A stretch of DNA of 64,000 nt from Phytophthora sp. 'mugwort' (Eukaryota; Oomycota; Peronosporomycetes; Peronosporales; Peronosporaceae): assembly GCA_033558025.1 (NCBI GenBank), contig JAUCEF010000009.1, positions 3,625,045 to 3,689,044 of the forward strand, written 5' to 3'. The notes under the pieces are model-generated. The model was not told the DNA's origin. It did no database searches and worked only from the letters and a program-made list of their open reading frames with translations. This document shows, piece after piece, positions 20,578 to 32,659 of this stretch. How positions within the stretch are numbered: the first letter of the stretch is position 1; every line of letters starts with the position of its first letter. The translations under genes and the position numbers were made by a program.

Positions 20578-21078
20578 CAGGTAGTTGTGCCGCCTATAGT
20601 GGCGGTTTAATTGGGTTTACATGTATTGTTTGACCATTTCTACGCGTATACGCGTACAACCCCAAACTGTGGTCAACTGCCGTTTGATCCTTGCTGTCCA
20701 CAGCGGTGGTGTAGGCTAGATAGATGCTACAAAACAATCAATCATACGGGCGATGATGGCAGGCTATATATTTGAGTTGGTAAAAACGAAGGTGTTGACG
20801 GGCACTGCATCTTGAACTTTGCAAAGTGAAATAAATAAGCGGCTGCTCGGTCATTCGCGCTCCATACAATTAATAGTTCGGCTGTTTAAAATATGATATA
20901 GGTTCTCCTGCGAGCAGTTACAGCGAGAACCATTGGCAACAGCTCATGCCCAAATAAATAACGCCCGCCAATGCCGTCTCCGTTCGCTTTTTCGTCTGCA
21001 GCACTTGTTCGTATGTTCACTTTCCAGTCGTGCGGTGTTCTCCTATAACTTCATTCGCTCAGAAATTTATCGTGTCGC
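20578..21078. other. Intergenic region downstream of the small membrane-protein gene
   Basis: No gene is seen. Plus-strand frames reaching 21397 are shadows of the minus-strand gene at 21079-21792. Confidence 0.5.
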
Positions 21079-21792
21079 CTACACGATCTCGTGGTCGCGG
21101 AGCGCCACGTCTTCCTTCTCCTCCTCCTCTTCCTCGGCCGTGACCACCGATCGTCGACCTGTTCGGACCGCCTCGTTTTTGGGTGTTGCCGGCATTAGTT
21201 CATACACCGACTCCTCATCAGAATCGTTCGAGATATCAGACGCATTCATCGATGCTACCGCTGCCGGCAAGCTACTGGACTCGTCCACGCGGTCGTTGAT
21301 CTCGACGACGCGAATGTCAAACGGGATATTGGGCGTCGAATTGGCTGGGGCACTGCTGCTGGTGGTCGTCGTCGTTGTCACCGACTGGGTCTGTTGACGC
21401 AGGTACTGCGCCGCTTTGATTTGCGCTAATTTGTGGTGCAGGCGGTCGTCGTCGCCACCGCAGCGCTTGACATCCTCGCGCCACGAGGCCAGGCGCAGCG
21501 ACAGCCGCGAGCGTCGCGCCTGGTACATGCGGTAGGCTCCATTGATGCCGACGCTCTCACGCTGCGGAGGCTGCTCGAGCTCCCGCAGCGTCCGCAAGTC
21601 CGCCTCGTCGTAATGCACGCGCCGCGTGCAGAAGCTGCAGTCCTTGCAGCAGAAGGTGCCGCGCAGCCGCTCGCGGTACGCCGTGTTCTTCCAGAGCATG
21701 AGCAGGAAGGGAGAGAGCCCGATCACAAGCAGCAGCACAAAGATGAGGTACTGCAGCAGGTTGCGTGTGGTGTCATCGTCGTTGTCGGCCAT
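21079..21792 (-). CDS. Small single-pass membrane protein, unknown function
   Basis: An intact 237-residue ORF starts at the ATG at 21792. Residues 11-34 (NLLQYLIFVLLLVIGLSPFL and on) form one transmembrane helix after an acidic N-terminus without a cleavable signal, suggesting a type III or tail-out topology. A cysteine cluster follows at 48-55 (CCKDCSFC), which could bind metal or be palmitoylated. Then comes a basic, Arg-rich helical region, a Thr/Ser-rich linker and an acidic end with a run of Glu. The GC-rich codon use is even and there are no stops, so it looks like a host gene. I do not recognise the family. An RTLR string at 67-70 is not an effector motif, as no signal peptide precedes it. 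Confidence 0.65.
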   Translation of the reverse strand: MADNDDDTTRNLLQYLIFVLLLVIGLSPFLLMLWKNTAYRERLRGTFCCKDCSFCTRRVHYDEADLRTLRELEQPPQRESVGINGAYRMYQARRSRLSLRLASWREDVKRCGGDDDRLHHKLAQIKAAQYLRQQTQSVTTTTTTSSSAPANSTPNIPFDIRVVEINDRVDESSSLPAAVASMNASDISNDSDEESVYELMPATPKNEAVRTGRRSVVTAEEEEEEKEDVALRDHEIV

Positions 21793-21836
21793 GGCGGAGC
21801 GGCGTGATAATGTAGTAGCAGTTGATAGGTCGCGTT

Positions 21837-21850
21837 GAATTCGGAAATGG
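21837..21850 (-). promoter_or_regulatory. Inr-like motif of the small membrane-protein gene
   Basis: The minus strand reads CCATTTCCGAATTC, about 45-58 bases before the ATG. It fits the oomycete initiator core at most positions, and the spacing is typical. Confidence 0.45.
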
Positions 21851-24299
21851 CTCGTGCCCTCGGCACCGACAGCTTCACCTGCAGCTGGTGCCGGCCGCTA
21901 GTGGTCCCGCGCCTCGCACGATAGATGCGCGCGGTCTATGACCTGTCGATCCACATAAACCGTCTATAGAACTTTCAACGGGGAACCACTTTAATAGCAA
22001 CTGTATGCACGTGTTTCCTTTTCCCGTACATAACCTAGAATCTGGCATGTGAGTCCACGCGCCAATCGCGAGGAGATAAAGAATTTCGTCCATCTCTATG
22101 CAGCCGTCGTCCATTTCGCCGAAAAAATGGGCACCGCGATGCGTGTCAAGGACAGCATGGCCACTGTCGGCTTTCAGCGCCCGCTGACATACATGTATGA
22201 TTAATAAATTTCCAGTACGAGATTGGCAACACTGTCACGATGAAGTCCTCGCCATGGTGGACAAATCTACACAGCGAAATTCGTCGACAACACTCTTACA
22301 CTGAAGTGAAGCCTCAAATGCGCTTCGTGATTTAGTTAGTATAAGTAGACATTTGATACCCTTGCTTGGAGTAAATACGGCCCAGAGTCCTCGCACTAAA
22401 GCAACAGCCGGCTCTATAGCACCGTCAGCTATAGCTGGCGGTGCCCCCCTGAATCAGCGGCTGATCGGATAGCAACCTAGCCAATTTAGAAGCTGTACAA
22501 GACAATAAATCATAAAACCTAATGTTGAGGCATCCACCGTTCGACCCCCCGTAGTTGTTTGTATGCAAAGACCACGCTCTGATAGTTAATAATTGATTGT
22601 ACATAATACGAATAGCTTTCAACGAAGGTATTGAATTGGCGAGGGGTTCTGTAATTTTTACTGTAAAAAGAAAGGAAACATTGGAGGGTCCAATTCACAC
22701 GCTGGTCCAAAATAGAAATGCTCAAATTTTACCCGACCTAGAAAATGGGCCGTTTCGTCAATATCTTGCTATTGTAGTCAGGGGCGCCGCGTCTCTGGCC
22801 GGCGCCTAACTCCAGCGCTTGAAGTTCAACAAGTGGAGCTCCTCTGGGACTGAGGCTCAGGCTATAACATGGAGGACAATTCATCCACCGTGGACAGGAA
22901 CTGTCGGACTGCTGCCCGCCGTGAGTAGCTACAGAAACTACGGTGGCTACCCACTGTCGGAGCCGTCTTGACAATTTCCGAAAGGCTTCGTGGACACGCA
23001 CACGCACGTCGAAAAGACACGCGACGGAACAAAAACATGCTATGTCGCTTTAGAATAGCGACCACCGAGACAGCCCCTTCAAGTGCAAAGCATGCCAATG
23101 AGGAGGCGGTGCATTGTCGGCGCCGTCCACCGTCAAGCCATCAATAAACGCCGCCACGGGATCTGGGGTGATTTCACGACTCGACAAGTTATTGCGGGTA
23201 TTTTAATATACCTTCAATTAAAATTAAACCTTTCATTTTCCGACTCGCGTCGACATTTTTCTGTGTCAACTTGTTAGAGCAACGGTATGTGTCCAGTACA
23301 ATGCGTGCATAATATACACTCGAGACGAGAACACGTCGATTGCAACATCTCGTAGGTGTCGCAAGCCGTCTTGATCAAAATTGGTCAAGCGTCGTATGGA
23401 ACAGATGAGTACTACAGTGAGACACACAACTAGCAAATTCACAGCCTAAACAATAAAATGTAAATATTATTGCTTATGTAAGATCAGGTAAATTCACGAC
23501 TAAGTTCATCGAATCAGCGACCACACTCGCTTCCCACCTTTCCTTACCTTTTCCTCCACATCCGGCACCTCCGTACCCAACTCGCGCCATGATTCACCGC
23601 ACGTCGGCTTCCATAGATCACCACATCCGTCCGGGACTCAGCTTCGTACCCGTGACGCTCGTTACCGTCGGCGCGACCTCCATCCTGTCATCTTCTCCGG
23701 CGTGAGATAGCTCCTCCCCCCCTTCTCGCAAGTTCTTCAACGTCCAGTTGAGGCAGTCATCGTTCCTCGGTCTTCTCGACCCGGGTCTGCCCCTTTGCAC
23801 GGTACTAAACCCGCCAAGCGACCGGGTCCGGTCCGGTCCGACCTCGGGCGACCTCCGGACTGGTCATCGGACAACTGCTCAGCAAGTAGCCACTCACGCA
23901 GAGTATCTCCCTTGAGAAGGCGAGCCACACCACGACAGAGACGGTTGCAACTGTCCTGAGTAGGAGTACTTGGGACATAGGTGAAGTTTCCCAAACTGCG
24001 TTTCGAGAGAGAGGCAGCCTTGTCTATTTGGCCTTAATGGCGGCTAGATGCCTGGTGTGTCCTAAGCCTGGTCAACAACGCCGGTGCCGTGTTGAGGTCC
24101 GGTAGTTGTACGGGGCTCGTCACTTCTGGTACCAGCTCTCGCGGTTGATGCTTCAATGCATTCTGGCTAGAAGCAGTCCCATTCCTATTTATTTTTCCGG
24201 TTGTCTGCGCTCTCGCTTCGCGACAGCTTTCAGCTGCCTCATCGCTATTGTCCAGAATTCTGATTTCCGTTGTCACCTGTTGAAAAACCACTCGATTTC
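21851..24299. other. Long stretch without a recognisable gene
   Basis: No supported gene. A GC-rich hairpin lies at 22419-22444 (GCACCGTCAGC, loop TATA, GCTGGCGGTGC). A CAGGGGCGCCG at about 22780 resembles a hAT end but has no partner. Minus-strand frames at 24291-24034 and 23994-23737 are open and could be one broken protein of about 190 residues; I cannot assign it. Confidence 0.45.
22419..22444. repeat. GC-rich 11-bp hairpin
   Basis: The stem is GCACCGTCAGC with GCTGGCGGTGC, one G-T pair, and a TATA loop. Its role is unknown; it is isolated in gene-poor DNA. Confidence 0.5.
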
Positions 24300-24646
24300 T
24301 CTAACTGGGTTAGATGGAGAGCGTCAAGCCTAACTTCAGAATGGTGTACCTTTGTACCCTAATTGATGTAGCCAACATCACTATGACGTCACGGATGGGT
24401 ACCACACATATGGTACAATGACATCAGAACCACCTAATAGGATAACATCTAGGGTACTTTATAGGTGACTTATGGTTAGTATGTCGACGCATTAAAAGGA
24501 GTCACTTTTAAATATATTCAGTCTTACATCTACCTAATTTTGGTAACAGTCCCCTAGACCAGGGACTTGTGAACTGCCGTTCACTGAGAGTTTGTATACT
24601 CCGGAAGTCACACTTCCTGTGCGCAAGGTGTTGTGTGCCCGTCACA
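24300..24646 (+). repeat. 5' LTR of right Gypsy element
   Basis: It starts TCTAACTGGGTTAGATGG, where the family start is TGTAACGGGG, so the first bases have mutated. It ends CCCGTCACA and is followed by the primer-binding area TTGGTAGCACTTATAG. Its 347-base length equals the left element's 5' LTR, and apart from the outer edge the two are nearly identical. Confidence 0.85.
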
Positions 24647-24714
24647 CTTGGTAGCACTTATAGTCAATCCACGCCTTCGCGAGTTACTACCTGAAACCTC
24701 TGGGTCCTAGCAAC

Positions 24715-25704
24715 ATGGACCGGCGTGAGTTTCCTCATCTGAACGACTCACAGCTTAAGTCTGTGCGTAAGATGACTGGCATCTTGGTATGGATGCCTTG
24801 CGCAGCTTGACGTCGTCAACACAAGCTGAGCAGGTCGAGCGGGGGCTCATCGAACATGTTAAAGAGCAACCTGCAGGTTCCGGCCACAGAGCCGAAAACG
24901 GTCTACCCCAAGACTTTGAAGGTAAGCCCATATGAAAGGAAGGAAGGTGAAAACCTTCACTTCTGGGTGCGAGAAGTAGAGCTCGCAATGGATGCGGCTC
25001 TCATCTCCCCGGAGCACCTCCAAGTGGCTTTCGCCCTCTCCAACCTTAGCGGGCGTGCAATGAGTTGGGCGTATACGCGGGGAGCGACAACGCCTGGATG
25101 CTTCGCATCCTGGGCTCAGCTGCGTGAATAGCTTAGAGTCGCGTTCCTCCCGGCGAACTATGAGTACAGCCAGCGGTTACGCTTCCTGTCATGTAAACAG
25201 GGAAGACGTGAGCTGCACAAGTACATCCAGGAGATGCGGGAGCTCACCGTATCCCTCGTGAGAAACCCACTCCATGAACACATCAAGGTGACGGTGTTCA
25301 TGGACGGACTAAGAGTAGGCCCGGCCCGCACCCATCTATTTCGGGTGCAGGCCAATACTCTGGAAGAGGCGATCCAAGTCGCCCTCCAAAAGGAGTATAG
25401 CAACCGCCAGGTGCGCACGCCGGCGGCGATGTGGCCAGGGGCTGCGACACCAAGTCGCGGGGCCCCAAGCGGGTCAGTTCCGATGGAACTTGGGCTCGCC
25501 GAGCAGCATCATATTCGCTGCTATAGCTGTGATAAGCTAGGGCACCTGGCATGTGCCTGTCCTGCGGGGGAACAACGGAAACGTTCCCTCCCAAGCCCAT
25601 CGCGCTCAAGGGTCCCTGGCAAAGGCTGCAACCCCATGGGCAGGGGAACGCAGGACACCAGTAGGGGCGGGGTGCCCTACTGGGGAGAATCTAAGTCTTC
25701 ATGA
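24715..25704 (+). pseudogene. Gypsy gag, right element
   Basis: Starts at ATG 24715 (MDRREFPHLNDSQLKSV). It shifts frame after about 20 codons, continues through the capsid-like part at 24856-25131, and reaches the zinc knuckle CYSCDKLGHLACAC around 25520-25560. The same frameshifts as in the left element show that both copies descend from one already damaged sequence. Single-residue differences from the left copy include ASLV/VSLV and QAR/QVR. Confidence 0.8.
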
Positions 25705-25827
25705 GCGGTGCGCGGTTGGCATGCACCATGGAGACAGCGCCCCTGAGAGTCTTTGCGCTCTCGAATCGAAGGAGGGCAGCGTAGGGCTGCTAGTAGTATA
25801 CGTAAGTGTGAGGGGATATAATCCTTC

Positions 25828-26229
25828 CTAGCCTTAATAGACTCCGGGACTCGGAGAGAATTTAGCACGCCGCCAGACTGTTGCGGAGAAAGCAACAAGT
25901 TGGCCGATGCTTTACGAGAAAGCAAAGGGAACGGATCGGTACAACTGGCGGTGATTACCGTTCCCACGATCCATGTGGATCTAGCTATGAAGTTCGAGGA
26001 CTTCGACATTATGGAGCAGTTTACTGTCCTAGAGATGGACAAGTATGACTTGATTCAGGGTACGTCCTGGATCGAGAAATATGAGCCATGTATCGATTGG
26101 CGAAACAAACTCGTTGGGGCCAGCAGGCCCGCAGTTACTGGCAGAGCATTGGTGAATCACGTTCCCATCTCTGCCAGGAACTTGGGTGCCCGAAAGGGGA
26201 GCTGGGATGCAGAGCCGCCGACGTATTGA
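25828..26229 (+). pseudogene. Gypsy aspartic protease, right element
   Basis: LALIDSGTRREF, with the catalytic Asp at 25840-25842, begins an open frame that continues through VPTIHVDLAMKFEDFDIMEQ to a stop near 26229. The active site is canonical. It is no longer joined to reverse transcriptase because of the minisatellite and Copia scrap behind it. Confidence 0.7.
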
Positions 26230-26389
26230 ACTACACCCTAGAAGCGGTGGCAGCAGAAGCTGCACCTGGTCGAGTACGGCAGTCCTAACAGGATAGCCCT
26301 CGACCCCCGCCGGACCTAGACTGGCAGCCAAGGCTTCAAGGGTGTCGGTGCCAGAAGGCACCGACCAGGTCGGTAACCAAGGCCGAGAC

Positions 26390-26661
26390 TAAGTCACCCA
26401 GACTGAACTAGCGAGGAAGATGCACGATGCGCTTCCTGTGTGGGTAGCCATGTTCCACACCGGGTCATCGAGACTGAAACTGGAGAGGTAGGCCAAAATG
26501 CGCTTCCTGTTTGGGTAACCTTGTTCAACACCAGGTCACCCAGACTAGCGAGGGAGGCCCTAAAGGCGCTTCCTGTATGGGTAACGTTGTTCCACACCAG
26601 ACTTCAACTGAAGAAGAAGCGGCGGGACGCGCTTCTTCTTTTGTGGGTAACCAAGTTCCAC
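26390..26661. repeat. Four-unit minisatellite, right arm
   Basis: This is the inverted counterpart of 13054-13325, with the same unit order and the same sequence differences between units. Its presence at the same position in both elements shows the array existed before the arms were copied or converted. Confidence 0.7.
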
Positions 26662-26789
26662 CGAAGTCCTTGAGGTTTTTTACGTCGTCAATGAGACGTC
26701 CACAGACGTGGTAACGAAGTACAGAATACCCCCTCATCCGTCCCCCCCCCCCTAACAACCTATACCTATCAAATGCGAAGAATTTGTTT

Positions 26790-26960
26790 ATTTAAGCGAC
26801 AGCTCAGACATGCGCCAAATGAGAAGCGCTTCTGGCTCGTATTTTTCCACGTCCCGCATCTCGAACTTAGTGCCTTCTTCGTCATCTGGAGCAGCTCGTC
26901 GTTGTTGGATGCAAGGGCCAGGTCGCCGACATAGAGTGCGACACATGGTGCCAGCAATTT
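26790..26960 (-). mobile_element. Copia reverse transcriptase scrap nested in the right Gypsy element
   Basis: Minus-strand counterpart of the scrap in the left element, with the same YVGD form and the same frameshift. Confidence 0.7.
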
Positions 26961-27734
26961 TCGATGGTTTGCGGCGTCACCTTGGCCCACGCTTACTGGA
27001 GCCATTGACGGAAGTCGCTGTCGTACGGGCCGGAGAGACCCAGCTCGTCATTTGTGACTGCCCACCTCATAGCCTTGCTCTTGTAGCGGCTCTTGAGATT
27101 AGCGATGATGCCCGCATCAGCTGCGTCATTGTCATCACGTTTGATGCCATTTTCCCGCCCAAATGACACACCTATCCCAACATTTGCCCCTCTCTAAAGT
27201 GATGAGTACCACGAGGGTGACGGATGAGGGAGTTTACTGTACCACGTCACGGTTGCCGTCGGCGACATATCAGATGAAAATGAAAGCAGTGAGCACACCA
27301 GTGGAGCATCACGTGGAAGTCGGAAAAAGGCTATAAAAGACTGCGACGAAGAGATGTATTACGTTTCCGCTTTGAAGAAGTAACACGAATTCTGGGAGAA
27401 GCAGGAGACGTATCTGAAAAAGTACCAGCGTAATACTTTGACGGTGCTAGCGATTTCGGAGACGGAAAGCGTGCGGCTGCGAGTCTACACCGCAAGTCGA
27501 GTCTGAAGTCACTTCAGACTGGAGTCGCTTCAAGCGACTCGGAACTCAGGGCCCGGGTTCTTCCGACGCGGCCAGTCAAACGGTGTTATCACATCCTCGA
27601 CGGCGAGACCGGCAATCGGGCAAGGCAGGCGGCATCCATCTAGAGCCGCTGCCCAAGGTGTCAGAGCTCCTGAACCTCGAAAAATTGATACCGACAGATT
27701 TCCTGCCAACCTGAAGGCTAGGGAGATCTCGGAG

Positions 27735-29268
27735 GTGGTACTCTTGAAGCAAGAGTCCACTCCGGAGGAATTGACTTCCTCCTCGGTTATGGACGAGGGC
27801 GTCCTGGAGGCATTACCCTCCCAGTCTGCCTCGCGCTTGGGTTCTGATATTCTCAAGAACCCGAAGGATCCCGTGTATCCTTTGATGAAGGAGTTCGAGG
27901 ACGTGGTGTCCAACCGTCTCAACTCCCACCGGATCGTGGGATCAGGCACGAGATTGATCTCGTACCGGGCGCAAAGTATTGTGTCACCAGACAATGGTCA
28001 CTGCCTCGAGAGCAGTGCGAGGTCATTGATGCCTTCTTCGCCTTAAAGGCAGGCATGGTGCGGGAATCGAAATCCCCGCACTCGATGCCAACCTTCTGCG
28101 TTCGGAAGCCGAACGGAAAGTGGCGTCTGGTTCATGCTTTTAATAAGCTGAACAGCGCAACGGTGCCGGCCCAGACACCCATCCCGCGAAAGGATGTGTT
28201 GTTAAGCAACATGACCGGGTGCGAGTTATACAGCGCCCTGGATCTGGCGGACGGATACTACCAGATCCTGATGCGCGAGAGCGACATCACGCTCACGGCA
28301 GTGAGCACCCCGAGCAGTATGCTCTCAGCGTGGCTGGTTATGCTACATGGCCTGTCTAATGCCCCGGCAACGTTCAACCCTCCTGGCCACGCAGTTGTTT
28401 AAACCACTGCGTGCGTACGCACAGTCGTACTTCGACGACATCTTCATCCATATCCGTGCCGAGGGAGGCAAGACGGCTATGGAGGTGCATTTGGAGCACC
28501 TCCGTCGAGTGTTGGAGGTCATGAAAGCGAACAAGCTTTATGCCAACATCGACAAGTGCGTCTTCGTGGCGCAAGAGATCAAAGTTTTCGGTTGCTTCGT
28601 TAGCAACGTCGGCGTTCGATCCGACCTCGAGAAGGTCAAGGCCATTTCGGCTTGGCCAAAGCCAAGGTCCCAGAAGGACCTGAGGAAGTGGCTGGACTTA
28701 GCCAACTACCTGTATAAGTACAGCGAAGGGTACGCGGGTCTGGTAAGACCCTTGTCGGATCTTCTAAAAAAGGATACCGACTGTCACTGGGGGCGTGAGC
28801 ACCAGGAAGCCATTGACAATATCAAGGCAAGCCTTCAGAAGGCACCTGTCCTGGCACTTCCGGACGTGACGAAGCCGTTTAGCGTCGTTTGCAATGCATC
28901 CGATTATGCAATCAGATGTGTATTGCTGCAGAACGATGCTGCAGGATGTGGACGAGTGATATAGTTTCAGTTCAGGCAGCTCAAGGCTGCCGAACGGAAC
29001 TACCCCGTTCAGGCCAAGGAGCGGCTGGCCATAAAGTACGCCCTTGTCAAGCCGGGTGATCTTCCTGGGCTCCCAGCCCTTGGTGATTTACACGGATCAC
29101 ACATCCTTGCCGGACGGCGACGAATTCGCCCCATCTGTCCCAACGGATGGCGAGGTGGATGTCCTTCTTCACGGAATAGAACTTCCCGCGTCGAGTACAA
29201 GCCTGGCAAGCTCAACGTGCTTGCCGATGCATTGTCCCGCAGGCCAGACTATTAGCTGGCGCACATAA
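27735..29268 (+). pseudogene. Gypsy reverse transcriptase and RNase H, right element
   Basis: Frames 27735-28046, 28055-28402, 28347-28964 and 29044-29268 carry the lead-in (LMKEFEDVVSNR), fingers and palm ([28 protein letters not shown]), the YFDD box and thumb region, and a degraded RNase H (VIYTDHTSL). Small frameshifts lie at each junction. A copy with them repaired would be an ordinary Gypsy polymerase; this one cannot work. Confidence 0.8.
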
Positions 29269-29368
29269 GCCGTGCCACGACCGATCAGATACGCATGGCG
29301 TATTGGGGCGATGAAGCCCTGGCACCTCTGGTTCGTTTCCTGGTCGCTGACAAGGAAGCCAAGACCGA

Positions 29369-30752
29369 GTGGCTCACACCACGTCAGAAGCCCGGCTTCA
29401 TCGATACGATTGGGTCGATGGCCTGCTCTACTATCGAGTGGAGCCCCATGAACCCCCACGGGTAGTCGTTCCAAGCGACGCGGATCTCAAGTTTGACATC
29501 CTACAGGAGGCGCACGATGCGCCATCTAGCGGTCACTTGGGTCGCGCGAAAACCTTCCAATCGGTCTCTCAGTACGTTTGGAGGACCCACATGTACAAGT
29601 GGGTCACACAGTACGTGAAGACATGTGAAAAATGTCAGTGGGTGAACCCGCCGGGTACGCCTCGTCTCCTTTGCAGAGCCTGCTCGTTCCAGTGGACTGC
29701 TGGAAGTCAATGAGTCTGGACTTCATCTTTGAACCTCCGCCGACGGCCACGGAAACACCGCCATCTTGGTGTTCGTGTGCCGTCTGAGCAAGATGGTGCG
29801 TCTTGCACCGGTCAGACACAGAGACCGGGAACACGCTGCGAAGCTGTTCCCGGATGGAGTTTTCCGCCATCATGGTCTGCCGGAGACAATTGTGTCGGAT
29901 CGTGACCCGCGGTTTACCGCTGCGTTCTGGCGGACGCTGTTCCAACTACTTGGAACAAGACTGCACATGTCCACTGCCGATCATCCTCAGACGGCTGGGC
30001 AGACGGAGCGTGTCAACCGAGTGCTTGAGGATACTCTACGCACTGTCTGTGCGGGGGCTTCTCACACTTGGTCAGAACATTTGCCAGTAGTTGAGTTGCA
30101 CTGAACAATGCGGTTCACGCATCGACCGGGTATACCCCGTTCTATCGGAATGGCTTACGCCATCCACGGGTGCCGCTCACTTTGCGAGGCAGCACCCCCT
30201 CCTCAGTTCTAAGTGGGGAGAGGCTCGGGAAGCGCTTTCCTCCCGGGTCTCGAACATGAGACCGGTTTCCTTGCGGAAACAAGTGAAGTATTTTATAGAC
30301 ACCAGGCTGAACGTAATCAGCCGTGTCCGTGATGCCATGGCAGCGGCACAGGGCAAACAAAAGGAGTACTCAGACAAACAAGGAAGAGGAAACCTAAACG
30401 TGTTTAAAGTGGGTGGATTAGTCTTACTAAACACTAGGAACTTGCCACTCGCCACGGTAAGTTCCGTTGGGAGCAACAAGCTGAAGCACCGCTTCATGGA
30501 CCCTTCGCGGTCCTGGCCAGCCGTGGTACGGCATATACCATTGACCTGCCTAAGTCGATGACGATCCACCCAACGTTCTACATGGGCCGTCTGAAGCGGT
30601 ACCATGATCCACAGGGCTCACAGGCCCCAGCACTACAAAGCGAGGCTGCGACGCTTCCCTCTGAGTGGGCCCAGAGCCAAAAGCCCAGGTCCCTTGCGAG
30701 GTCGCGGAAGGGGCCCATACGAAAGAACCCCGGCTGCATACGCCGAGTATGA
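29369..30752 (+). pseudogene. Gypsy integrase, right element
   Basis: The zinc-binding domain (SSGHLGRAKT ... CEKCQW) is at 29369-29713. The catalytic core with VSDRDPRF and GQTERVNRV is at 29766-30104. The C-terminal region (KQVKYFIDTRLNVISRVRDA, then FYMGRLKRYHDPQG) lies at 30091-30752. Frameshifts separate these parts, as in the left copy. Confidence 0.8.
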
Positions 30753-32473
30753 GCCATAGTGATACGGCTGGGAGTACGCAGAAGTCGCTCCCGCCTGGGA
30801 CACAGGCCGCAGGAGGTCCCGAACGAGAGACAACTATCGTTGGACTCGGTCCAAGGACGCCCAAAGGCATCCAGACATTGGAAGATCTCGTCCACGTCAT
30901 TCGTATGACCCGTCTTTCGAGGGTCGACAAGGCATAGGCCGGACGATTCATGTCGTCACAAATCGGCCCAAGGACCCAGCGTTCCCGGCCTGGACGGCAG
31001 CAGCCCGTCCCCACCAAGCCCAAGCGCAATCTCCAGCGAAAGGACTCGGCGACGAAGGACCCAGGAGCGGCGCGTTCATGAGAAGCGCCAGCTCCGCGTG
31101 AAGTAGAGGGGGTATTCGGAGGCTGAGTGCTCCTGGGAGTCGATTGAACGTCGCCAGGCTAGTTGCCCGAAGGCTGTCGCGATCTAGGAACAGAATCGGC
31201 GGTGGCTTCGTAAGTAGTTCGGGCTTTCTTGCCCGAACGGGGTGTTGTCGGAGACCATACCTGCGCTCAATATAAGCGCTAGAAGCGGAATGCTTCTGCA
31301 GTTCTCGAGAGAGCTGCCGTTTGCCTACCACATGGGCAAACTCAATACGCAGATCTCGGAGGTCCAGGATGGTCTCTAGGGTGAGATCCTGCCGGAGAAC
31401 CTCGAGTTGTCCTTTTAAGCAGCATGTAGCTGCCCACTTCCAAAAGACGGCCTCGGCCGCTTGGGAAGAGTCACAGTGTGGGGGCATCACGGCTGGATGG
31501 CCCCACACAGGTCGCAGTCCCGACCGGAGCTCTGGATTCTTTCGCCGGCTCGTGAAATCTTCAGAGGGATATGGTGCGGCTGCAGGGGCGCGCACCTAGC
31601 AGCACACACGTTATATTTGAGCCGGGGCTGCTTGTCCACCAGGTGGCGCTCATACGCGCCCCTAGAAGCGCTTCCGCCGAGAAGCACACGAGGGATGGAT
31701 CTGATTTATGTAGGCATCAGTCTGTGGGACTCCTCAGAGGGAAGTATCCGGGTGCGCACGGTGGCCCCCCGCGGAGAGGCGAAGAATACTTCTTCACAGG
31801 CGACTGGGTCGCCGGGGCACCCACTCCCTTCGGACGAGCAACCGGCTATTCCGACTGCTGCCCGTCGTGATCGTTAGAATCTCTCAGTCGACTTGGTCCT
31901 CTTCTTCCTACAGGTCGGGAGAAGTGCTAAAGAGGCCCTTATCCGTATAAGTGATGGTCCCCAACGCTTCACGGAGTGGAGACCGGGAAGCAGACCGCCG
32001 TTTACGGGTGATTTCCGAGGTTGCTACCGTCGCAGCCTCGACGCAGACAGTCGCCTCCGCGAGCGTCAAGTTCTTGATCGGAGAACGGGGTTTCTCTTCA
32101 TCCTCCTTGGGTGAGCCATGGCGCCCCTAACGTTCGAGCGTCTTCGGCTCATCGCCATCGTCGCCATGGTGGCTAGACAGCGGGGTACGATACCCAAGCG
32201 AATCGGACTGACTCGGGTCGCCGTCAGACCTGTTGACGAGCGGGATTTCACTGTCACCCCATGGTATGGGAAAGTCCTCCTCCCATAGTCCACGAGGAGC
32301 TCAGGATACCCCACAGGCGGTTCAAACGCCTTGGATATCACCTTGGATGCCACCTTAGTGGATCCTATCGAAGCAAACTCTTTATAAGATGGCTTAGAGC
32401 TCTTAGCCTGCTGCTTGGAAGCAACAGGCTTGACAGGCGCTTTCGCACCGCTTCCAGTCCGAGTCTTGGCCAT
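30632..32473 (-). pseudogene. Antisense ORF of the right Gypsy element, unknown protein
   Basis: Inverted counterpart of 7244-9085. The start ATG is at 32473 on the minus strand, with the Inr-like CTCATTTCC upstream at 32543-32534. A few residues differ from the left copy near the start (SKSSYK/SKPSYK, ASKGST/ASIGST, RRTLPY/RRTFPY). These substitutions are more closely spaced than elsewhere in the arms. Function is unknown. Confidence 0.4.
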
Positions 32474-32659
32474 GCTTGAGGCTGGTGTAAAAGCCGAGAA
32501 GAAGAAGAGCACGCGAAAGTGCTTAGGGATCAACGGAAATGAGCCGGCTGCAGAAACTAACCGCAGCGAAGTCGATGTGTTTTGACTTGGAGAGTGAAAG
32601 GCGGCGATTTCCTTTCATTCGCCCTGGATGATCGGTAAACCGAACCAAAGTGGGGGGGC

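Noticed and set aside
20933..21397. Plus-strand ORF of 154 codons
   Set aside because: Antisense to the small membrane-protein gene. Its Ser-rich part is the complement of the Glu-rich and Asp-rich codons.
21583..21594. RxLR-like string (RTLR) in the small membrane protein
   Set aside because: No signal peptide precedes it and no EER follows; it lies in a charged helix behind a transmembrane segment.
22779..22808. hAT end (CAGGGGCGCCG) as the start of a second hAT element
   Set aside because: No matching inverted end and no 8-base duplication could be found within a few kilobases.
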